From contig CM069437.1 of assembly GCA_035610365.1 (NCBI GenBank), forward strand, positions 58,862,093 to 58,926,092: a stretch of DNA of 64,000 nucleotides. The letters run 5' to 3'. A program made the position numbers and the translations under genes. Positions 9,236-20,869 of this stretch are shown piece by piece. Each line of letters opens with the position of its first letter. Positions within the stretch are counted from its first letter, which is position 1. Under the pieces are notes generated by a model. It had not been told where the DNA came from, searched no databases, and saw only the letters and a program-made list of their open reading frames with translations. This DNA is from Aquatica leii (Eukaryota > Arthropoda > Insecta > Coleoptera > Lampyridae).

Positions 9236-10400
9236 CAGAAATACAATAACTAGCAGCGTGTTTTGGCATCGATATATTAATATTGACAAAACTTTTATCA
9301 ATCTGTATAGTCATAATAATGTTTATATGGATACATTACGTTAACAGTTGTATTAGGCAGTTCATTTAACCCGCACATTTGATAAAAGATAGTGTAACAT
9401 TGTCTTAACATAAGCAAAACTAATCAGTCTGTACAGTTGTTACAATGTTTATATGAATGCATTACGCAGAGTTAATTTAACTCGTGTATTCTAACATATT
9501 ATTGATGTAGGAAGGAATTCTCGTATTTGTGCTATGCAAACACATTTTGTGCTTTCAAATTTAGAAAAAATGTATTTATTTTTTGTCAATTTAAGTAACA
9601 AAATAAGTAAGTATTAAATTCATATATAACCAATATTACTCTTTAACCTCAAAAATTCGTAAAACTTTGGAATTCGTAGTTGATGGGATGTTACTGTAGC
9701 TTTTGAGTTATATGCTAAGTACCAATTTATTATTCTTATTACAGAGTTGTATTTAATTGAAATTTCTTTTTAGATCGATTCAATCTACTTTGTTGGATAA
9801 AAAGATGCAGCAAACGAAACATTTTTTAACCAAGTAATTAGTCTGGATAAAGCAAAGCAAAACTGTAAAAATATTTTAAATTTAATTTATGTACTGTATA
9901 TATTAACGTAATGTGATTTCAAGTGCATTACTGTCAAACTTGACTTTCCTTTTATAAACATTTTATTTCGGTTCCTGAAGTTGTAATTTTTGCAATAATT
10001 TGTAGAATAAACCTTATACCACAGCTTGTAGTGTAAGTCGTTTAGTAAATAACTGAATCGATTATTGACATATTTACTTTTTAAAAAAAGTTTTTATTTT
10101 TACATATGCAAAACTGTTACAATTTATAGTTGTTTCTATAGAGAATGGAAGGTTTAGAATCATTTAATATGTAGATTGTAGAGAGGATTAATGGTACACT
10201 TAAACTTTTAAAAATATCAGGTAAATATATGTGTTTATTTAACAGTAATATTTAATCTTAAGCCTTTAACAATAGAAACTTTCTATTCTACTTAAATGTT
10301 TACATACAAAATGTTTACAAATTCTTTAGAAAATGTTATCAGAAATGAATTTTGAACATCTTTTGAATTTGCTCACTAAATGATTTATGTTTGCAAGTAG
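9236..10400. other. AT-rich non-coding sequence with a short two-copy repeat
   Basis: Two diverged direct copies of a segment containing AATGTTTATATGRATRCATTACG occur at about 9288-9375 and 9420-9490. No coding signal was seen. Confidence 0.4.
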
Positions 10401-10409
10401 CTTATTGAC

Positions 10410-10558
10410 GGGAATGGGACGTTTTGGCGCCGCCGTTTTGGCACCGCCGTTTTGGCACCGCCGTTTTGGCGCTAAGACTTTTTGGCGCGGGGATGTTTTG
10501 GCACATGGACGTTTTGGCGCCAGGACGTTTTGGCGCTAGGATATTTTGGCGCCACTAC
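10410..10558 (+). repeat. Left inverted repeat of the MULE-like element, minisatellite structure
   Basis: About nine short units, each containing TTTTGGCGC or TTTTGGCAC, occur in a row. Confidence 0.8.
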
Positions 10559-11807
10559 GCAAATTGTTTTGGCCCTTTTATGTTTTCGCGTTAACTTTGT
10601 TACGTTTATCGGATGTTAATTATGTATTAAATTTTAATTTTATAAACAAAGATACAAAATGCTTAATTTATGTGTTTATCAGAAAGAAATTTGTGTGTAA
10701 AACTTGTATTTGTTGCGGATTACTTTTTTATATAGTTTATAAACTTACTATAATTTGCGAATACTTTTTATTTCAATCTCAATTGGCGATACTTTGCAAG
10801 ATCGGCTTAACACAAATTAGTTCCGTTATTGTATCCTTACCACATAAAATGATCAATATAAATGTTTTGCGAGTAACTGCCCATCACGGCAAAATTCAAG
10901 AAATTTATTTGTTCCTATTAAATTTTCATTAAGATTCTAATACTTAGATTTTTTTTTATTTCGATAATGATTCGAATACAGAACTTGTTTTGCGTTAGCG
11001 AAATCATGTTTTTTAAATAAAATAAACTTGAAATGGTTTGAAAAAGTAATTAAACATAAAAAGGTTACAAATTACAAAAATTACATTACAAAATTTTAAG
11101 TTTCAAATACGGGATTACAGTGATAATACTTTAACAATACTTACACCTAGTACATAAATACGGTGTGTCCGGATTGCGCCGCGCCGATGGTCAGTATTCA
11201 GCGTTAATCCTAGGACCGGATTGCGCAACAGTTACATTTTGGCACACGGATACGCATGAATGAGTTTAACCGACTTTTTGCAGGTAAAACTACATATTTG
11301 ATTTTCTTTTGAATACGAATAAAAAATATGACAACCCTTACCACTTAAGTAGTACTTATGTGCATTTGATAAGTACCTATGATTTAATGAACCATAATAA
11401 TATAAATCTTAAAATTACGCAATTAAGCATCAGCTAGACACATATTAGAATCAATTAAATTGAAATATTTATTTACCATTATATTCAGAAGTGATTTATC
11501 ATTTGCATTTACTTTTTGCTTAAACTACATAAAAGCTAACATTATGAATATTGAAAAAGGCGGTTTCTATAATCGAACAAACTAATCCAATGTTTAGAAA
11601 GTGATAGAAAAATCTCCTATTCATTAAAGACTTTGTAAGTGTACCGACATAAGTGTTGTACTTAGAAAAAATGTAGACATGTATAAAAATATGAGTATTG
11701 ATTGTTTGTATTTTGTTAAAAGATGTTCGTATTATTTCAAAAAGTGATTTGCCTGTGCTTAACCTTATTGTAATGTACTCGAAAATAAAAATGTACAAAA
11801 TTTATTT

Positions 11808-11948
11808 ATGGGAACAGGTCGGCGCCAAGACATCCATGCGCCAAAACGTCCTTGCGCCAAAACATCCCCGCGCCAAAAAGTCTTAGCGCCAAAACGGCGG
11901 CGCCCAAACGGCGGTGCCAAAACGGCGGCGCCAAAACGTCCTAGACCC
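11808..11948 (-). repeat. Right inverted repeat of the MULE-like element
   Basis: Complement of the left end, with units of the type GCGCCAAAACG in the same order and a few substitutions. Confidence 0.8.
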
Positions 11949-11957
11949 CTTATTGAC

Positions 11958-12500
11958 TTATATCAGGACTGTCGGAATTTTTACTTTGTAAACATTTTAC
12001 TAAACGATTTCTTTGTAATTACTTCAAAAGCGTCATATTTTAGTTTAGAAATTGCTGATAAAGCTTACAAAAACTGTATAAGTTATTCAAGTAGGCTTGT
12101 AATGTAATGATTTTTATTTGACAGTAGCCATAAGAAAAAATTGTGGGGCAGCTTTACAGCACGAAATAAACGCCAGGGGAAGTGGGCAAGAAACACGCCA
12201 ATAAACAGAATGAATAAAAATACGTTTTCTATATTAAAAAATTTTTTTTTTTAGTATATAGGCATTGAATGTCAAGTTTGCAAATTACTTTATTAATTGA
12301 ATTAAAAATGATAATATCATTGTATGCATTTAACCTGTGTTAAGTTACTAACATTGCCAATGCATTTAAAACTGCGCACTATTTATGTGATGGCAAAGTA
12401 CATTTTATATTGTACAGATTTCACTGCCATTCTACATTTAACCTGTGATAAATAACGTAACTTCCCGATGCGTTTACTCTGCATTTAGTTACGTCTCCAG
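11958..12500. other. AT-rich non-coding sequence
   Basis: No gene was seen. Two diverged copies of GCATTTAACCTGTG / ACATTTAACCTGTG (about 12327 and 12434) suggest an old repeat. Confidence 0.35.
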
Positions 12501-12694
12501 TGACGGCATCCCACACAGCACACTTCTATCCCAAGGATATCCTACTGATATCTTATACTACATATGCGTATATCCGAGGGATATCAATTTCATCGCCGAC
12601 CAATATCCTATGGACATTCTGAGGAAAGCAGAATGACACAGAATTGAATATCCTACAGACAACTAAGTCAGACATCTTACAGATATCAGAAATA

Positions 12695-12785
12695 CGATGG
12701 CCTAGGGATATCCGAAATAAGATGACCTAAGGATATCCGAAATAACATGACCTAGGGATATCCGAAATAAGATGACCTCGAGATA
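12695..12785 (+). repeat. Tandem repeat, about 29-bp unit
   Basis: Three successive units contain AGGGATATCCGAAATAAGATGACCT with small differences. Confidence 0.7.
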
Positions 12786-13179
12786 TAATATATTTTACTT
12801 TTATTGCACAAAAATATTAAAAAACCTTAAAAAATCCCCATTTAAAAAGAATCCATTTTGTTTAACAATAAGTATTAATATTTAAGAATAGAGACAATTA
12901 ATTTTAGATTAATTTTCTTAATTGGTGTTTTATTATTTTATTCTAATAACATATAAAAGTATTGTGGTTGTTGCCATCTCGTAGTTAACAAACCCACGTA
13001 TAAAATTTCGATTTTCGATTTTTCGCGGTTAGCAAATCCAGTTACCAACATGCTAAGATTTCTATAGCGCCAATTTGTTTAGATTTTTTTCCCAAATCTT
13101 CTAGAACTGTTATTATACTAAAACAAAAATAAACATAATTTTAATTTACTCAGTATAAGTGTTTTTGTTAATAAATATG

Positions 13180-13470
13180 TAAAGGCTTTCTTACCTTTTT
13201 AGGCAAGCAATTTGTAGCCGTCTAAAACAGCATTTTTAATCAATTTTGGAAAAACTAGCTTCTTATATCTCCTCCGCGTTGTCCCCCATATTTTTGCAAT
13301 TCCTCTTATCTAAAAATACACATCCATTAAATGTAAACTGAATTGTTAGAAAACCAGTACAATACTTACGAAATTGTTCGTATTTTCTTTTGTTTGAAGA
13401 TACTTTTTCAAAGCGTCAAGTTGTTCTTGATAGTTTACAGGAAGCTTTAGCTCAGTAATAGAAATACTCG
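13180..13470 (-). pseudogene. Two-exon fragment resembling a DUF4806 domain
   Basis: On the minus strand 13470-13371 reads as a charged helix (ITELKLPVNYQEQLDALKKY, then LQTKENTNNF) and ends at a donor CGTAAGT. After an intron of about 60 bp an acceptor TTTTTAG leads into 13311-13180, with IRGIAKIWGTTRRRYKKLVF, then a single stop codon before KGKKAF. The arrangement (LP..Y..QL..L, then a mid-domain helix, then KGKKAF) resembles DUF4806, a small domain common in insect transposon-associated genes. The match is from memory and weak; the splice sites and conserved-looking KGKKAF support a once-coding region. Confidence 0.35.
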
Positions 13471-13884
13471 CATATTCCAATCAATATTTTTTCATTCTTT
13501 TTTTACGTACGCAACAATCAAGATCACAGCACAAAACGAAACAAAAGCGTGAAGCATTAGCTAAAACAGCTAAAAAGCAAGTAAAAGATATCCTACGGAT
13601 ATACTTTTAATGATCTCCTAAATATATCATTTTTTATGATATTCCATGGATATTATTGCTTAAATAGCCGGGACATACATCTATGAATTGGCCAAGAAAC
13701 TGACATCCTCAGGATATTGGGTGCTATATGAGATAATGCGTAATTATTATTGGTTCAATGCGATTTCTGCATTGGGAAGATTCATCCGGCAATATATCGG
13801 CCGATGTGACATCTGATTACCGGCGGTGCACTTCAAATGAGTCTACTGCTAGCATTCTGAGTGCCGGCTAAAGAGTACGCCAAT

Positions 13885-13978
13885 GTTATAAAACAACAAT
13901 ATGTCAACTTTATAAAACAACAGCACATCAACGTTACAAAACTACAGTACGTCAACGTTATACAATAACAGCATATTA
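13885..13978 (+). repeat. 24-bp tandem repeat, about four copies
   Basis: Units of the form TTATAAAACAACAGYAYATCAACG follow one another. The third and fourth carry several substitutions. Confidence 0.75.
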
Positions 13979-14199
13979 CTGTAGTTGACTGTAACCTTAA
14001 TACCACAATGGTGTTTATCCTGACATAAGAGCTTATGATTACGTTGCTGTAACAGTAAGGATTGTTAAAACGCAATGTCACAGGTTACTTTGGTAACGTT
14101 GTACAAATGGTAATGAGAGAATATTTAGCATAGTGCGTCGGGGTTGAACCATTACGTGGTTCAATTTCTAACGGGCCACGGAAGTTTCGCCTCCTACCT

Positions 14200-14560
14200 T
14201 AAAAGGATAGGAAAAAAGAAAGAGGGAGATATATGTACGGCGACGCGAGAGTGGATGACGTGAAACACGTCCTAGAGTGCCCAAGGTGGGAGAGTGTCTT
14301 GAGCCAATAGGAAACTGAACTAGAAGAAAGATTGAGGATAGACAATTTTGAGAAATTTATAAGGAAAGGTTTAACAGGGGAAGATCTGTGAAAAGATTTC
14401 AGAAATTATAAAAAAGAAGACAGAAAAAGAAGACGGTCGATGAAAGTGTAGGATAAAAGTTGTGTATGTGAAGCCTTTCTTATCCGAAGAAATACTCGAA
14501 ACGGTTTACCAGATAAAAAGAAAAGGCGAGAGCGCAAGAAGGTGGTTTTAGTAAGTATGC
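14200..14560 (+). pseudogene. R1-clade LINE fragment, extreme C-terminus
   Basis: Conceptual reading gives YGDARVDDVKHVLECPRWES, the zinc-finger-like segment near the end of R1-type RT proteins (G..DD..H.L..C.RW). It is followed by a charged tail (ETELEERLRIDNFEKFIRKG) with scattered stops. It is not contiguous with the 8.3-9.2 kb fragment and may be a separate copy. Confidence 0.55.
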
Positions 14561-14589
14561 CCGTTTTTTAGGAAGACTTCCACACTACT

Positions 14590-15015
14590 CTGGTGGTATG
14601 TGTTTCCACCTCTACCTCCTACTGTGCAAAAAAGTGTCTGTGGGGGAAGAGACAAATTTTGCAATCACCTACCTATAATGTCACACACATGCTTAATTAG
14701 TGATAGATTACCATCAGAATGGTTTAACGTAATTCTGGCAACATGTGGCCGTACATTGTCTTGTTGGAACAATGGATTTTGAAGAGTCCTGAGGTAGGGT
14801 AGAACATGTGTTTCCACTACCTCCTAAATGAAATGTTGAGCGGTAATCTTGCTTCTAATAAAGACCAAACTACAACTTCAACAGTGTGGTGCATATGTTT
14901 TTCTACAGAAAATTGAGGATCACGCTTTTCACCACGTCGCCTTATCATCATGCATACCCAAACAGAATCGCGATTTGTGTCCAAAAACATGATCGCGCCG
15001 TCCTATAGAATAACA
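14590..15015 (-). pseudogene. Tc1-like transposase remnant
   Basis: On the minus strand, at about 14775-14700, the reading DNVRPHVARITLNH matches the conserved second-Asp motif of Tc1 transposases (QDNARPH). Upstream (15000-14850) lie the RDSVWV and HHTVEVVVWSLLEA segments that normally precede it. Stops and frameshifts interrupt the frame. No inverted termini were found nearby. Confidence 0.6.
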
Positions 15016-15694
15016 AGAGACAACAACAACGGACGCAACGTACCTTGAGGAGTTCTAACAAACTCCTAATGTATAATTTATAATTTTATTACTGTATCGT
15101 ATTTATTTAACAGTTTAAACATGTATTATACAATATTTGCAGTAATCCATTGATTAGAGAAGATAATCTTATTAATTCAATTGTAAAATGTTCAGTCAGT
15201 TGTACATGTCAAGCAGCGCCCAACTTTTTGTTCCGGGCTCTAAAGATGTTCACTGCAACGTGTGATGAAAGCTCGACTTGAGTAATAACGACAACAATGA
15301 ATGAAAAGTTGTATTAATAATCATTTTTTGTTTTAACTAAAAGAAACCTATGTACAAAATATTATTGAAATAAACGAATTATTACTGGATGTTCTGATTT
15401 CTCTGGCACCTAGTATAATTTCATATGTAGATACTGCAAACCGATCGAGTGATGGCGGCCGGTGGGAGTCAATTCGCGCAAGTTAAGTACCCGCCCAAAC
15501 GAAAAGTAACGGAAAAGTACCAGGTGTGAGTAAATACAGGGCGAGAATATTAATAGTTCCATTATCAACGAGAACCAGCAACTTATACTTAACCAATTTT
15601 CCATTTTATTTTTCTACGGTTAGGAGAAACAAAGATAATAGTGCCAAATCCAGCTAAGTTTACTGTACATCACCCAATGAGGTATAATTATACT
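15016..15694. other. Non-coding AT-rich sequence
   Basis: No gene or repeat was recognised. The short frames here have no motif. Confidence 0.35.
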
Positions 15695-15704
15695 CAGTGT
15701 TGTG

Positions 15705-15860
15705 ACAGGTACTCATTTTTTGGTACCTAGGTACAGGTACAGGTACTTTTATTTAAAAGTACCTAAGTACAGGTGCAGGCACAGATTTGGCAAACGTACC
15801 TAGGTACAGGTACAGGTACAACAAAAATGTACCTTAGAATTTCAGGTACTTTTTAGGTAC
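15705..15860 (+). repeat. Subterminal AGGTAC repeats, left side
   Basis: About a dozen copies of GTACCT/AGGTAC occur within 150 bp. Confidence 0.75.
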
Positions 15861-17101
15861 TTGTTTATGATCATAAAAAATACAAATTTAGTAAACCAAC
15901 TCTTATTTGTGCAATCTCATTGAAAAACGATAGAAATCATTACAGCGATAAAATGCATGAAATGATTGAAATCAATCAACGACGTTACTATATTAATCAC
16001 TGTTGATGACACACACAATAGCTGGTGTGAGTCTCAGTAAAAATATTAAAATTTATACAACTTTTGTCATTGCAGTTTATTGAGCAATGCTATTGTTGTT
16101 TATTGTATGAAGTGCATTATTTAATAATAAAAATAGGATTACTTATTCTTAAACGTTTTTCTTAAGGTTTTGGGACTAAATTATAAGATACTGAACGGGA
16201 AGGGTAATGCATGGCAGTTTAGTGATACAGTTGACGTGGATAAGTAAGTACTTCAAGGGACCGATCATTTTGTACTTATCCGAGAAGACTTACTATTCGA
16301 CGTACACGACACCTTAATTTTCATTGAGGTCGTGCTTACAGCATTTATGTTATACCCATAAACAAAGTATTTGTAGACGAGTAACTTCAATTGAGAGAAA
16401 AGGAATAACGTTTTAACTTTTCCCCACAACCGTTAGAGGCCACTATGTAATAATTATCGGTAAAAAATACAAACACAGCAAATTTTATTTCCCTCTTTTT
16501 CGGACCTTGAAGGCTAAAAACGCTGAATTGCATTTCTCGAATAAAATCGACTAAATAATGCAAGTTATTTTTACACGTGTTTGATTCTAACGTTTATTAC
16601 TATTTAAAAACTGAAGGTTTTCATATTCGTTTTAAAGAAAAGTTGTTACAATATTCACACGGTGTTGATTCGAATGAAACTGGAAGTTATTTATATAGTA
16701 TTTGTGCAAATAAAAAATGTTATATAAAATAAGTCGCTTTTTTTAATGCATAATTATAAAAAAGTGACAATTTTCATAACTATTCTTTCAAAAACAAGAA
16801 AACATTCAAAATAAATAATTTTAATAACAATGGGTGCTATCCACACCCACACATTAAGTTTAAAATTCGCGCTATTTGTTTTCCCCACAACCGTTGTAGG
16901 GCGCCATAAACTGTGTTCCAAGTTTATATACAGGAGATTCCCCTCTAATACCGTTGGTTATACCCGTCCCGGCTATGTTTATGTAATTTAGTATAATACA
17001 AACTCAAATATGTCGTTTTTAGAATAAGTCATTAAGCACGTATTGTTTATATAAGCAGAAATACGATTTGTAATAAATTTTATTATAATATGTCATTGTG
17101 T
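15861..17101. other. Interior of the outer hAT, no gene
   Basis: AT-rich sequence. Two direct copies of TTCCCCACAACCGTT are found at about 16420 and 16880. No transposase motif was found. Confidence 0.35.
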
Positions 17102-17790
17102 TATATAATCATAGGCGCCGAGTTCGTGGGTTCGAGCTACTTTTTGAACCCACAATAATTTTTTTGTGGGTTCCTTGCACCCACAATAAAAATCGCGCAC
17201 GTTGAGATTAATACATTTTTGTTATCCGACAAACATACATTTTTACAAAACTTGTATATTAATATTTCAGAACATTGAACTTTTACAAGGGCTTCATGAT
17301 CTAAGAATAAGTTACCATTCCCGAAAAGGTACCGTTATCAATGGCCAGCCCATCTGTTTCCTTATAGCTTTATTCTTTAAAATGCCCCTAATAAGACTAA
17401 TAAAAGAAAACTGATCGTAACAAGATTGTTCAATAAAACAATAAAACTCAGAAATTTTTCCGCATCTGGTGACAAGCGAGTACGTATACGCAGTTTTTAA
17501 TGAAATACGACAGGCTAATACAATTAATGCAAGTTGCAATCTGATACTATTCGACTTGTTTATTAAAAAATCAAAGAAGTTGTCAAAAGAAATTAAAACA
17601 ACTTATTTTGGTATCTTTATGACGTTTTTCTACTCGTTTTCTCTTTCTTATAAATTTAGATTTTAGTAACCAGATAATTTTAAAGAAATTATTAAATATA
17701 AATTAATTGTATTTCTTTTACAACAACTACAACCATTGTATAATAAACATTTTGCAGTTTCAAGAAGTAAAGTTATCAGATGTCTAGAGC

Positions 17791-17830
17791 AGTGGCGGCT
17801 CGTGAGTTCGGGCTTAGGGTGGGCTACATT
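17791..17830 (+). repeat. Solitary hAT-like terminus
   Basis: CAGTGGCGGCTCGTG matches the start of zf-TTF hAT elements as I remember them. No complementary end was found before 20.9 kb. Confidence 0.4.
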
Positions 17831-18275
17831 TTTCAAAAAGCTTGTAGATAACGTGGACGTTTTCAAATATCATTAAAGTATTATGTAGGTAACTACCAAA
17901 ATGTTTTAGAGTTAACAAACAGCCGCCGCAAAAGAATAACGAATAAGAGATTGAAATTTTATTATTTTTTAATAGTTTACATAAGGTTTTATGAAAGTGC
18001 ACTTATTTTTGTGTTGTTCCAAACATTTCGACTAGATTCTCGACGCATTTTTGAATATTGAAGTTGCAAGTGAACGACATATTTCGATTTTGTGTTATTT
18101 TGAATTAGATTTTATGTAAGTACTAAAATGAAGTGTTTATATACATGATTTTGTTATTAATATTTGTTTAATATTAGCAACTAGTGTCATAGTATAGACA
18201 AGGTTGTAATTAGAAAAGTAAAACAATCGAGCGCAGTTGAGCTATCGGTAAAGGCATCAGCTTCAACAATTTTCA

Positions 18276-20160
18276 AAATGGATGACGACAACACCAATGC
18301 ATCATTAAGCCCGCCATCTAAGTTGATAAAAACAAAACTTTATCACGATCAACAACGCATAAGACAAGTAGTCACAGGGAAAACGTGGTTTTAAATAAAC
18401 ATGGAACAAAAACTGCTTGTTTTCAACGAAGAAAGATATGACATTTATTTCATCTGGATTTTGGTCTTGGAATAAAGCTTTTGAAAGATTTCAAGTACAC
18501 GAAAATTTGGCTTGTCATCGAGAAGCAAGTCTTAAAATATACACAAAATCAAAAAATAAATGCAATGTGTCGATGCAGCTCTCATCCTTAAAAAAACAAA
18601 AAACTTTAAGAGCGCGTGTGGCATTACTTACAATTAATTAAATTAAATATTTAGCAATTCAAGGATTGGTTATTCGTGGACATACAGATGAAAGTAGTAA
18701 TTTATTGAGTTTGATAAACCTTAGAGCTACAGATTGTAGCGATGGTTGGCTGGAGATAAATATAAATGGTTATCTTACGATATTGGCAACAAAATTTTCA
18801 TAAAGTTCTTAGACATTTTATTGCACAACTAAAAGATGCAAAATACTATGCAATCATTATCGATGAATTCAGTGACACGTGAAGGAGCAAGTCTCAATAT
18901 GTTTTCAATATGTGTCTACTGATTATGATGTCGAACAATTTGTTTTGTTATTACGAAACATCAAATACCCAGTCTGCTGCATTATTGAAAATCATTCTTG
19001 ACGTGGAAACTAGAGCCTAGCTCACAATTTGAACCTGGTTGTCCAGGATAGTGTTCAGCTTCAAACAAAGTGTCGAAACGCTTTAAATATTGCTCGAGAT
19101 ATAATTACATTTGTGCGAAGTTCTTCGAAACGATTAAGGATATTTTCTCAATTTCAAAATGAATAGCGGAAATCTTCGTCCTTTTTGTCCTACTAGATGA
19201 ACAATTAGATTTCTTTCTATGAACTCAATTTTAACAAATTATTCAAGTCTTATAGATTTTATGTCCGAACTGTCAAAATCTGAAAAAAATGAAGTTGGGG
19301 CAAAAACAAGTGGTTTCCTGTCCCATTTAGAATCATTTTACTTTTTTTATTATATTAATGTACTCGTTAAAGTTTTTGGTTACGTCGATACAACAAACAA
19401 CTAGTCAAAAAAAGACAGTGTCGTTTCAAAAAGGGTTTGTCATGTTTAGATCTTTAAAGACTGTGATATAATCTTTCAGAGAGCAAAATTGGTTTTTAAA
19501 TTTTTGAGAAACCGTCAACAAAAAGCGATTCCTCGTCAGCGATGGGTTACGCGGCGATTAGATGATGGCATAGAAAGCTACACATTTAACAATGTTATAG
19601 ATTACTATTGGCAACAGTTCTTTAAAATTGTTGATAACGTTGTGTCTTGTTTAACTTATAGAATTAATTTAGATAATTTTTTTTTAAAATTGCAGAACGA
19701 TTCGTGATTGTAAAAACCTAACCAAGAAGAGGATCTCCATCTGCTAAATTTTTACGCAGACGACATTGATAAAGAGAGGCTATTGCTTCACAAAACAATG
19801 TTTTTAGAGATCTTACAATCTCAAAAAAAAGTTATTTTTGATGAAGTGTTGAGTTTTGTCAAAGACGATAAATTACTTAAAGAAATATTGCAAGAGTTCT
19901 GGAAGCTGATTCAGCTTATATTAACTGTGCTTGTTTCAACATGTACTGCTGAAAGGTTCTTCTCCAGTCTACGTCGTCTAAAAACATATGCGAGATCAAC
20001 AACTACCCAAATGCGATTGAATAATATAGCAACATACATGCTCATCGTTATGTGTTATCAAACATCTGCATTGATGAAGTAGCAGATGGGTTTTCAGTGC
20101 TAACCACATCCGACAGCAAACGTTTGCACGAAATAAATAATATGGCAATTAAAATGAAAC
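18276..20160 (+). pseudogene. hAT transposase (zf-TTF / DUF4371 type), broken
   Basis: Successive broken frames follow the order of hAT transposases of the ZMYM/zf-TTF group. At 18440-18560 there is a TTF-finger-like segment (SSGFWSWNKAFERFQVHENL, then ACHREAS). At 18600-18740 there is ARVALLTIN, then IQGLVIRGHTDESSNLLSL, then LRATD. At 18830-18880 the reading YYAIIIDEFSDT resembles the first catalytic Asp region. At 19930-20060 the C-terminal dimerisation motif is clear: CTAERFFSSLRRLKTYARST. Many stops and frame changes make it non-functional. Confidence 0.7.
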
Positions 20161-20729
20161 ATAAGTCTGTAATTTACATTTTTTAAATAGTTTTTGTATA
20201 ATATAGCATTTATATATACATAAGTGTGTGTATATATTTTAGATAATCATAATGTATGTAATAACATTTATTCTTATGTTATAATTATAAACAACATTAG
20301 TTTTCATACTTTCATATTTTCTAGGAACCCACAAAGTTTTGCACAAGTCGGCGCCTATGTATATAATCAGTTATAATTGTTTGCTTTTTACTAGAACTCC
20401 ACAACTCTTTTCTCTAAAAATCATCTTCTATTTTATACAAATTATTACGTTTCGAAATTTATCACATTCGGTTTGATACCCTGGCTACTCATGTTAACAG
20501 TCCGATTGCACTGTTGTAAATGATTCATCCGAGGGCTGTCTTTAAGTGTGCTGTCACTGCCTACATTTGCAGTTTTAACAAGGCAGTTTTATACACATTA
20601 ACGGTACCTTTCGGGTATCATTAAGGAAAAATTGCGTAGGTCATGTACTATTTTTGGAAGGTTTTAGTAATTTCAAATGTGATTAAGTCCGAAACAAATA
20701 TATAAAGTGTACAATACATGTACGCTTAA

Positions 20730-20850
20730 AAGTACCTATTTTATAAGTTACTTAGGTACAAAGGTACTTTCTAAAAAGTGCCTAGGTACAGGTAAAGGTA
20801 CATAAATTAAAAAGTACCTTTATAGGTACTTAGGTACACAAAAATTACCT
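20730..20850 (+). repeat. Subterminal AGGTAC repeats, right side
   Basis: These mirror the left-hand cluster of the outer hAT. Confidence 0.7.
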
Positions 20851-20869
20851 AGCTACATCCCAACACTGT

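Larger units (their letters stand above)
10401..11957. mobile_element. MULE-like non-autonomous DNA transposon with GC-rich repetitive inverted ends
   Basis: Termini of about 150 bp (10410-10558 and 11808-11948) are inverted copies of each other. Both begin GGG and consist of repeated units of the type TTTTGGCGCCGCCG and TTTTGGCGCNAGGACG, much GC-richer than the 1.2-kb AT-rich interior. A 9-bp direct repeat CTTATTGAC flanks the element at 10401-10409 and 11949-11957. Long inverted ends, a GGG terminus and a 9-bp duplication fit the Mutator-like superfamily. No transposase is present; an interior 128-codon frame at 10546 has no recognisable motif. Confidence 0.75.
12503..13735 (-). mobile_element. 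Possible non-autonomous DNA transposon rich in GATATCC, with a broken DUF4806-like gene
   Basis: The outer ends carry related motifs in opposite orientation (AGCACACTTCTATCC at the left; on the minus strand AGCACCCAATATCC at the right). Both edges hold many copies of the palindromic GGATATCC/GATATC motif (12525-12785 and 13590-13720), which look like subterminal binding sites. Between them two exon-like minus-strand blocks are present (separate entry). No target duplication could be fixed, so the borders are approximate. Confidence 0.45.
17102..20369 (+). mobile_element. Nested hAT transposon with decayed zf-TTF-type transposase
   Basis: TAGGCGCCGA at 17112, followed by GTGGGTTC, is matched in inverted form by GAACCCAC and TCGGCGCCTA ending about 20357. 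TATATAATCA flanks both sides (17102-17111, 20360-20369), slightly longer than the usual 8-bp hAT duplication. The interior holds a plus-strand transposase remnant (18276-20160). A further hAT-type end, CAGTGGCGGCTCGTG at 17791, lies inside without a visible partner. The transposase could therefore belong to a third element that lost its right end. Confidence 0.65.
15695..20868. mobile_element. Outer hAT element with AGGTAC-rich subterminal repeats
   Basis: The left end CAGTGTTGTGACAGG (15695) and the complement of the right end (CAGTGTTGGGATG, ending 20868) form short hAT-type inverted termini. Just inside both ends are dense runs of the palindromic motif AGGTAC/GTACCT (15705-15855 and 20730-20850), typical hAT subterminal repeats. 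No clear 8-bp target duplication is left. A second hAT (17112-20359) is nested within, so the outer element itself is only about 1.9 kb and probably non-autonomous. Confidence 0.65.

Noticed and set aside
10546-10932. 128-codon frame starting in the MULE-like left inverted repeat
   Set aside because: Begins inside the minisatellite end and has no transposase motif; treated as chance.
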